The notes under the pieces are model-generated. The model was not told the DNA's origin. It saw only the letters and a list, made by a program, of their open reading frames with translations, and ran no database searches. From assembly GCA_003134965.1 (NCBI GenBank), contig PLDA01000003.1, positions 868,001 through 932,000 of the forward strand: DNA of 64,000 bases, read 5' to 3'. The translations under genes and the position numbers were made by a program. Below, one piece after another: positions 57,587-64,000 of the stretch (its first letter is position 1; the number at the start of each line of letters is the position of its first letter). Origin of the DNA: Vulcanimicrobium winogradskyi. Lineage in GTDB: Bacteria; Vulcanimicrobiota; Vulcanimicrobiia; Vulcanimicrobiales; Vulcanimicrobiaceae.

Positions 57587-58711
57587 TTACTCCGCGCGAA
57601 ACGCGTCCTTCACGCGGTCGAAGAAGGATTTCTCTTCGATGTGATCGCCGCCGGTCTGGGCGTACTCTTCGAGGAGCTCGCGTTCGCGTTTGCTGATCTT
57701 GGTCGGGACGACGACGTGGACGGTGACGAGCTGATCGCCCTTCGCAGCGCCGCGCACGCTGGGCATGCCACGACCGCGCACGCGGTACTGCGAACCGCTC
57801 TGCGTCCCGGGCGTCAGCGTCAGGACGAGCTCACCGTCGAGCGCGTGCACGCTGATGTCGCCGCCGAGCGCGGCTTGCGGGAACGAGATCGGGACGTCGA
57901 TCAGCACGTCGAGGCCGTCGCGCCGGAAGACGCGGTGCGGTGCGACGCTGAGGTACACGTAGAGATCGCCGTCCGGACCGCCGCGAATCCCCGCCTCGCC
58001 GCTGCCGGTGATCTTGATCCGCGAGCCGTCGTCGACGCCGGCCGGGATCCGCACTTGCAGCGCCTTCTCCTGTTCGACGCGGCCGCGCCCGCGGCAGACC
58101 GCGCACGGCGTCTGCACGATCTGCCCGTCGCCGGAGCATTTCGAGCACGTCGTCTGGGTGACGAACTGGCCGAGCGGCGTCTGGCGCACCTGACGCTGAA
58201 TCCCGCTGCCGCCGCAGCGGTCGCAAGGGACGATCAGCGTCCCGGGCTCGGCGCCGTTGCCGCGACAGGCGGTGCACGTCGCGAGGTGGCGGAAGTTGAT
58301 CTCGCGGGTCGTCCCCGCGAACGCGTCTTCGAGCGAGATCTCGACGTCGTAGCGCAGGTCGCTGCCGCGCGAGGGGCCGTTGCGCCGCTGCTGCGCCGCG
58401 CCGCCGCGCGCCGCGCCGAAGAACATGTCGAAGATGTCGCCGAAGCCCTCGCCGCCGAACGGCCCGAACCCCCCTTCGCCGACCGCGCCGTTGACGCCGG
58501 CGTGTCCGAAGCGATCGTAGTTCGCGCGTTTTTGCGCGTCCGAGAGAACCTCGTACGCTTCGTTGATCTCTTTGAAGTGCGTCTCCGCCGCCGCTTTGTC
58601 CGCAGCGACGTCGGGATGGTACTTGCGCGCGAGCTGGCGATAGGCGCGCTTGATGGTGCTCTCGTCAGCGTCACGCGCGACGCCGAGAACGTTATAGAAG
58701 TCGGTGGGCAC
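57587..58711 (-). CDS. dnaJ: Chaperone DnaJ
   Basis: A 374-residue type I DnaJ. The J domain has DFYNVLGVARDADESTIKRA and the HPD motif (YHPDVAADK). A Gly/Phe-rich linker follows (GGFGPFGGEGFGDIFD). Four CxxCxGxG zinc modules are complete: CTACRGNG, CDRCGGSG, CSKCSGDG and CAVCRGRG. The C-terminal peptide-binding domain ends normally. It stimulates DnaK ATPase. Start GTG 58711 abuts the hrcA stop, so hrcA-dnaJ are one unit under CIRCE control. dnaK and grpE are not in the window. Confidence 0.96.
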   Translation of the reverse strand: MPTDFYNVLGVARDADESTIKRAYRQLARKYHPDVAADKAAAETHFKEINEAYEVLSDAQKRANYDRFGHAGVNGAVGEGGFGPFGGEGFGDIFDMFFGAARGGAAQQRRNGPSRGSDLRYDVEISLEDAFAGTTREINFRHLATCTACRGNGAEPGTLIVPCDRCGGSGIQRQVRQTPLGQFVTQTTCSKCSGDGQIVQTPCAVCRGRGRVEQEKALQVRIPAGVDDGSRIKITGSGEAGIRGGPDGDLYVYLSVAPHRVFRRDGLDVLIDVPISFPQAALGGDISVHALDGELVLTLTPGTQSGSQYRVRGRGMPSVRGAAKGDQLVTVHVVVPTKISKRERELLEEYAQTGGDHIEEKSFFDRVKDAFRAE

Positions 58712-59782
58712 TTACCGTATCTCGACGTCGTTGAGGTGCTCGCCAAGCGAGCGGGCCGTCCCCGACGCGAGCGCGATGAGGCGGCCGTAGGGCATGCGCC
58801 GCGGTCCGAGGATCGCCAGCATGCCGACGCCGCGGTCGCCGAAGCGATACGGCACGGTGACGACGCTGCACTCGGCGAGCTCGTCGGCGCGCAGCTCGTG
58901 GCCGATGCGCACGTGCGGCGCACCATCCGGCGTTGATGCGTTCTCCGCCGTGAGCTCGTCGGCGATCAGGTCGTACAGGGTGCGCTGCTCCTCGACGATG
59001 CGCAGGATCGCGCGCAGTTTGCGCAGGTCGTGGAACTCGGGTTGATCGAGCAGGTTCTGCGCGCCGGCCGCGGCGATCTCGGGCTCGTCGGTCTGGCGAG
59101 CGGTGGCGAACACCGTTCGCACCGCATCGCCGATCTCGGCGCTCACGCCGAGCTCGGCGGAGACGGCGTCGATCTCGACCGAGCCGACATCTTCCATCAC
59201 GCGTCCGCCGAAACGCGAATTGAGCGCGTTGGAAAGGCGCGTCAAGTCGTCAGCGTTGACGTCGGTCGACCACTCGAAGACACGCTGCGCCGCAACGCCG
59301 CCCGAGGTCACCACGATCGCCAGACTCGTCCGCGCCGAAAGCCAGATGAGCTGGACGTGCTTGAACGCGTGCGAATCGCGCGACGGGGCGATCGCCATCG
59401 CCAGGTTCCCCGAGAGGCCGGAGAGCAGCCGTGTCGTCTGATCGATCACGTCGGCGAGCTCGGTCGACGCTTCGCGGAACTGATCGCGGATGCGCCGCGA
59501 GTCGTCTTTGGTCAGCGTCTCCGGGGCCATCAGGCGGTCGACGTAGGTGCGGTACCCGGCGTCCGAGGGGACGCGGCCGGCCGACGTGTGCGGCTGGACC
59601 AGGTAACCGCCCGCCTCCAGCTCCGCCATCTCGTTGCGGATCGTCGCCGACGACACTCCCAAGTTGTACTTCTGGGTGAGCGTGACGGAGCCGACCGGTT
59701 CCGCCGTGTTGATGTACTCATACACGACGGTCGCGAGGATGAAGGCCTTTCGTTTATCGAGCTCGAGGAGCTTGTCGTTCAC
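58712..59782 (-). CDS. hrcA: Heat-inducible transcription repressor HrcA
   Basis: A 356-residue HrcA. The N-terminal winged helix is LDKRKAFILATVVYEYINT, then VGSVTLTQKYNLGVSSATIR and NEMAELEAGGYLVQPHTSAG. The GAF-like core and the C-terminal segment (VVTVPYRFGDRGVGMLAILG, then RRMPYGRLIALASGTA) follow. HrcA binds CIRCE and is kept active by GroEL. The start is ATG 59782, 14 bases from a CIRCE-like element, so the operon is self-regulated. Confidence 0.95.
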   Translation of the reverse strand: MNDKLLELDKRKAFILATVVYEYINTAEPVGSVTLTQKYNLGVSSATIRNEMAELEAGGYLVQPHTSAGRVPSDAGYRTYVDRLMAPETLTKDDSRRIRDQFREASTELADVIDQTTRLLSGLSGNLAMAIAPSRDSHAFKHVQLIWLSARTSLAIVVTSGGVAAQRVFEWSTDVNADDLTRLSNALNSRFGGRVMEDVGSVEIDAVSAELGVSAEIGDAVRTVFATARQTDEPEIAAAGAQNLLDQPEFHDLRKLRAILRIVEEQRTLYDLIADELTAENASTPDGAPHVRIGHELRADELAECSVVTVPYRFGDRGVGMLAILGPRRMPYGRLIALASGTARSLGEHLNDVEIR

Positions 59783-59795
59783 CGGATCAGCACCG

Positions 59796-59822
59796 TTGGC
59801 AGTCGGCCAGACAGAGTGCCAG
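59796..59822 (-). promoter_or_regulatory. CIRCE operator of hrcA-dnaJ
   Basis: On the plus strand TTGGCAGTC, nine bases, GAGTGCCAG. This is the CIRCE layout (TTAGCACTC-N9-GAGTGCTAA) with the exact nine-base spacer and 7 of 9 arm positions symmetric. It lies 14 bases upstream of the hrcA start, as expected for a heat-shock operator. Confidence 0.8.
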
Positions 59823-59857
59823 GCTTCACGTTAGCGTACCACCGCGGCCGTCGAGGG

Positions 59858-60325
59858 TCAAGGCGCGGCGCTCGCTTCCCGGCGGTGAGCGACCGTCGTC
59901 ATCTCGGAGAGCACGACCCCGTAGAAGATCACGGTTCCGACCAAGCCCTCCCAGAGCGGCTGTGCCTGAACCGCGCCGGTGAGCGGGACCAGCACGTCGT
60001 TGATCACCCACCACACCAGCAGGCCGTAGAGCAGGCCCCAGGCGACCGAGGCGGGCGCCCGCCACATCGAACGCAGGCGGCTGGCCAACAGCGCGTAGAC
60101 GATCCCAAAGGCGGCCGCCAGGGCGAAGTAGAGGACGACGCCCAGGCCGACCAGCGCCCAGGAGACCGGCGCGCCGTGGAACGGCGGCAGCGCCTGGGCG
60201 GCTTGCGCGAAGAAGCCGTCGAGCGTGACCTCGTGCAGCCACGCGACCGCGACGACCGTGTAGAAGAGCGCGCTCGTCACGCCCGCGACCAGGCCCCCGT
60301 AGAAGCCGTCGATCCAGCGGACCAT
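59858..60325 (-). CDS. Four-helix membrane protein, unknown function
   Basis: A 155-residue protein with four transmembrane segments: GLVAGVTSALFYTVVAVAWL, ALVGLGVVLYFALAAAFGIV, VAWGLLYGLLVWWVINDVLV and GLVGTVIFYGVVLSEMTTVA. It resembles small uncharacterised membrane proteins of the DUF1440/YagU kind in layout, but similarity is weak. Start ATG 60323-60325. It is divergent from the acetyl-CoA synthetase gene and lies 35 bases beyond the CIRCE element. Confidence 0.65.
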   Translation of the reverse strand: MVRWIDGFYGGLVAGVTSALFYTVVAVAWLHEVTLDGFFAQAAQALPPFHGAPVSWALVGLGVVLYFALAAAFGIVYALLASRLRSMWRAPASVAWGLLYGLLVWWVINDVLVPLTGAVQAQPLWEGLVGTVIFYGVVLSEMTTVAHRREASAAP

Positions 60326-60411
60326 TTCTTCTTCATTCGGCAGGCAGGGTGCCGGCTCATAGCGGCGGCCCGGCGCGAGGTTGCTCCCCAGCGAAAACGA
60401 ATCCCGCGGCC

Positions 60412-62382
<1,971 letters not shown>

Positions 62383-62386
62383 CAGC

Positions 62387-62743
62387 GTGGCGGACAATTC
62401 CGAGAACGACCAACGCATCGACTACGTCGAATTCATCGTTCGCGACATCGGACGCACGAAGGCGTTCTACGCCGCCGCGTTCGGCTGGCAGATGACGGAC
62501 TACGGTCCCGATTATGCTGCGTTCTTCGATGGTCGCCTCAACGGCGGGTTTACTACCGGCGAGCCGAAGCCCGGAGGCCCGCTCGTGATCCTCTTCGCCA
62601 GCGATCTCGCGGCGACGCAGCGCGCGGTCGAGGACGCAGGCGGCACAATCGTGCGCACACCGTTCGCGTTTCCGGGCGGTCGCCGCTTCCACTTCACCGA
62701 TCCTGACGGCTACGAGCTTGCCGTGTGGGGCGATCCTTCGTAG
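62387..62743 (+). CDS. VOC-superfamily (glyoxalase-like) protein
   Basis: A 118-residue single VOC unit: IDYVEFIVRDIGRTKAFYAA, then FGWQMTDYGPDYAAFFDGRL, DLAATQRAVEDAGGTIV and FHFTDPDGYELAVWGDPS. The last segment holds the metal-binding Glu; the usual first ligand (H/E) is E11. The group includes glyoxalases, bleomycin-resistance and extradiol-dioxygenase-like proteins. Start GTG 62387 lies four bases from the acs stop, suggesting co-transcription. Substrate unknown. Confidence 0.85.
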   Translation: MADNSENDQRIDYVEFIVRDIGRTKAFYAAAFGWQMTDYGPDYAAFFDGRLNGGFTTGEPKPGGPLVILFASDLAATQRAVEDAGGTIVRTPFAFPGGRRFHFTDPDGYELAVWGDPS

Positions 62744-62780
62744 GCGCTCAAGGCCTCCTCACAGCCTGCGTATCGTTCAT

Positions 62781-62826
62781 CTGGTCCTCCGCCCCGATGC
62801 TCGCAGAGCACGGGGCGGGGGACCAG
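62781..62826. terminator. Long hairpin between VOC and DUF4142 genes
   Basis: CTGGTCCTCCGCCCCG (62781-62796) pairs with CGGGGCGGGGGACCAG (62811-62826), 16 bp with one T-G pair. The loop itself contains TGCTC/GAGCA. It lies between convergent genes ending at 62743 and 62859. No T-run is present. Confidence 0.6.
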
Positions 62827-62858
62827 GCACACGCGTCAGCCGGCGCGGCTGACGAACG

Positions 62859-63602
62859 TTACATGGTCGGCGACGGACGGGGCGAACTGGGCGTCGCGGC
62901 CGGGTTGTTCGGCGTTCCCGGGCCCGGCCCGGCGCCGTTGTTGTTCGGGTTGACGTTGCCCGGCACGGGCAGCACGTCGGGTGGGGTGAACGGGGTGAGG
63001 TTGTGCGCGGCGAGATACTGCTGCGCGAGCTGCCAGTGCTGCTGCATCGTTGGGATGAGGGTCGTCGCGAGCGACTTGAGGCCCAAGTTCGTGCCGTTCT
63101 GCGATTCCCACTGCAGCAGACCCAGCGCGCGCCGGTGCGCCGGCACCTGCATGCGCATGAAGTCCTCGTCCATCTTCGACCCGGTCTCGCTCTGCAACAG
63201 CATCAGACCTCGCGCCCCGAACCCAGGGGCGGGACTGTCGTCGCGCGGGGCGGGGCGCAGGCTCGTTCCCCGCGTCGCGGCTTCGAGCTTCACCGCCGTG
63301 GTGCTGTGATCGTCGATCATGTGCTGAGCGAATTGATGGACCGCCGGATCCTTCGTCAGGTTCACGACGTACTTCGCCATATCGAGCTCGATGGTGTTCG
63401 AACGGTCGAGCGCGCGCACGAAATCGGCGTCGTTGGCCGGCATGCGCAGCCCGGGCCCGCCGACGGGCGGCGGCGACATGGCACCTGGCGGGGGGCCGTT
63501 GGGAGGCGTCTGCGCGCTGACTGCGAGCGTCGCGGCAGCCAAGCCGGCGATGGCGACAAACGCGGACAGCACGCGCGCCGTGGTTTTATGTTTCACGAGC
63601 AC
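62859..63602 (-). CDS. DUF4142 (ferritin-like) secreted protein
   Basis: A 247-residue protein with a signal peptide (VLSAFVAIAGLAAATLAVSA) and a Pro-rich linker. The DUF4142 domain (about residues 57-195) shows NDADFVRALDRSNTIELDMA, then VHQFAQHMIDDHSTTAVKLE and MDEDFMRMQVPAHRRALGLL, the usual H-x3-D-H pattern of this four-helix bundle. A Pro/Asn/Gly tail follows. Members are periplasmic or outer-membrane proteins of unknown role, often stress-linked. Start ATG 63602. Confidence 0.82.
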   Translation of the reverse strand: MLVKHKTTARVLSAFVAIAGLAAATLAVSAQTPPNGPPPGAMSPPPVGGPGLRMPANDADFVRALDRSNTIELDMAKYVVNLTKDPAVHQFAQHMIDDHSTTAVKLEAATRGTSLRPAPRDDSPAPGFGARGLMLLQSETGSKMDEDFMRMQVPAHRRALGLLQWESQNGTNLGLKSLATTLIPTMQQHWQLAQQYLAAHNLTPFTPPDVLPVPGNVNPNNNGAGPGPGTPNNPAATPSSPRPSPTM

Positions 63603-63649
63603 GCTCTTACCCTGATTCAGCGACCGGTTTTGCGAGCAGGGGCTCGGCG

Positions 63650-64000
63650 CTAGTCTCCAAGGCCGACGCCGGCATGCGTCGGGACCACGGCGCCTGACTC
63701 CACGTCGCGCACCGAGATCCCCGGATAGCCGACCTTCGCTTCAGCGCTCGCCTGCCACGCCTCGACGATGAAATCGCGCATCTGCGCCGCGCCGGCTGCC
63801 AGGCAGTCGAGAACGAGCGCCGTCGCCGCCGGGCTGTGTCCGTCGATCCCCCCGTTGGCCTCCAAACGGTAGACGTCGGGGACCTTGCTCTCGGTCGCGG
63901 CCAAGTACGCGCCGACTTGCGCGAGCAGCGGATCGCTCGACACGCGAACCGCGGGGACGCGCGCCGCGACCAGCCCTTCTGTTGCGACTGCCCGCACGAG
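63650..64000 (-). CDS. C-terminal part of an unidentified protein (truncated by the window)
   Basis: The frame is open to the end of the window; a GTG at 63995-63997 may be internal. About 116 residues are visible: VYRLEANGGIDGHSPAATAL and VLDCLAAGAAQMRDFIVEAW suggest a helical domain, then a Gly/Val-rich end (GYPGISVRDVESGAVVP). I do not recognise the family. The upstream part is outside the window, so start and length are unknown. Confidence 0.5.
   Translation of the reverse strand, partial: LVRAVATEGLVAARVPAVRVSSDPLLAQVGAYLAATESKVPDVYRLEANGGIDGHSPAATALVLDCLAAGAAQMRDFIVEAWQASAEAKVGYPGISVRDVESGAVVPTHAGVGLGD

Overview
The window is 64 kb of compact, GC-rich bacterial chromosome with about 73 protein genes, many sharing 1-4 bases with a neighbour. 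The cell envelope looks diderm: there is a TonB-dependent receptor with a carboxypeptidase-like regulatory domain, an LTxxQ periplasmic protein and an RpoE/anti-sigma/RseB-like set. Other features are terrabacterial: HrcA with a CIRCE operator, a DivIC/FtsB-like protein, YmdB, and a tRNA-Leu(UAA) carrying a cyanobacterial-type group I intron. This mixture would fit a diderm terrabacterial lineage such as Candidatus Eremiobacterota (WPS-2). That placement is inference, since no rRNA lies in the window.

Layout. 1-5 kb: end of a GAF-like protein, glutamate decarboxylase and an alpha-dioxygenase-like haem protein whose distal histidine is replaced by serine. 5-10 kb: an MFS exporter, a methionine-salvage operon mtnB-mtnD-mtnC, a SUI1/YciH factor interrupted by a short dispersed repeat, a TauE/SafE exporter and an acetyltransferase. 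10-18 kb: cyclopropane-fatty-acid synthase, a YcaQ-like glycosylase, a membrane protein with an internal duplication, a glycine-zipper protein, and the ahcY-metK operon divergent from a cyclodeaminase-like gene across a dyad-rich spacer. 19-21.5 kb: a small exported peptide with a duplicated GSGGPDH motif, its own palindrome and terminator, then a TPR/LuxR regulator. 21.5-31 kb: PHP and YmdB phosphoesterases, TonB receptor, HATPase, PAS-GGDEF-EAL protein and an NRAMP-like transporter. 31-35 kb: T4-type lysozyme with a secreted partner, then the ECF sigma cassette. 35-42 kb: PLD-like protein, LTxxQ protein, MauE/TlpA thiol pair, deacetylase, TPR protein and etfBA.

42-44.3 kb is the most unusual part. 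Two adjacent toxin-like genes, one EndoU-like and one HHIIP/HNH-like, share an N-terminal leader and lie just downstream of the intron-containing tRNA-Leu(UAA). The tRNA itself overlaps the 3' end of a ppx/gppA gene. 44-51.4 kb is a mostly single-strand run of housekeeping genes: RHH regulator, PRC-like, GT2, accD, accA, FtsB-like, S1-like, RpiR and a methyltransferase. The RHH gene has a striking AT-rich double palindrome at its promoter. 51-64 kb: dehydrogenase and hydrolase pair, an Asn/Gln-rich secreted protein, MFS, MDR, rsmE, a DUF962 protein, isochorismatase, hrcA-dnaJ under CIRCE, acetyl-CoA synthetase, a VOC protein, a DUF4142 protein and a truncated gene at the edge.

Several genes (etfB, the PHP gene, ymdB, ycaQ) have conserved N-termini with no ATG, GTG or TTG at the expected place. 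This suggests non-canonical initiation or sequence error. All calls rest on reading the sequence; no database search was possible.
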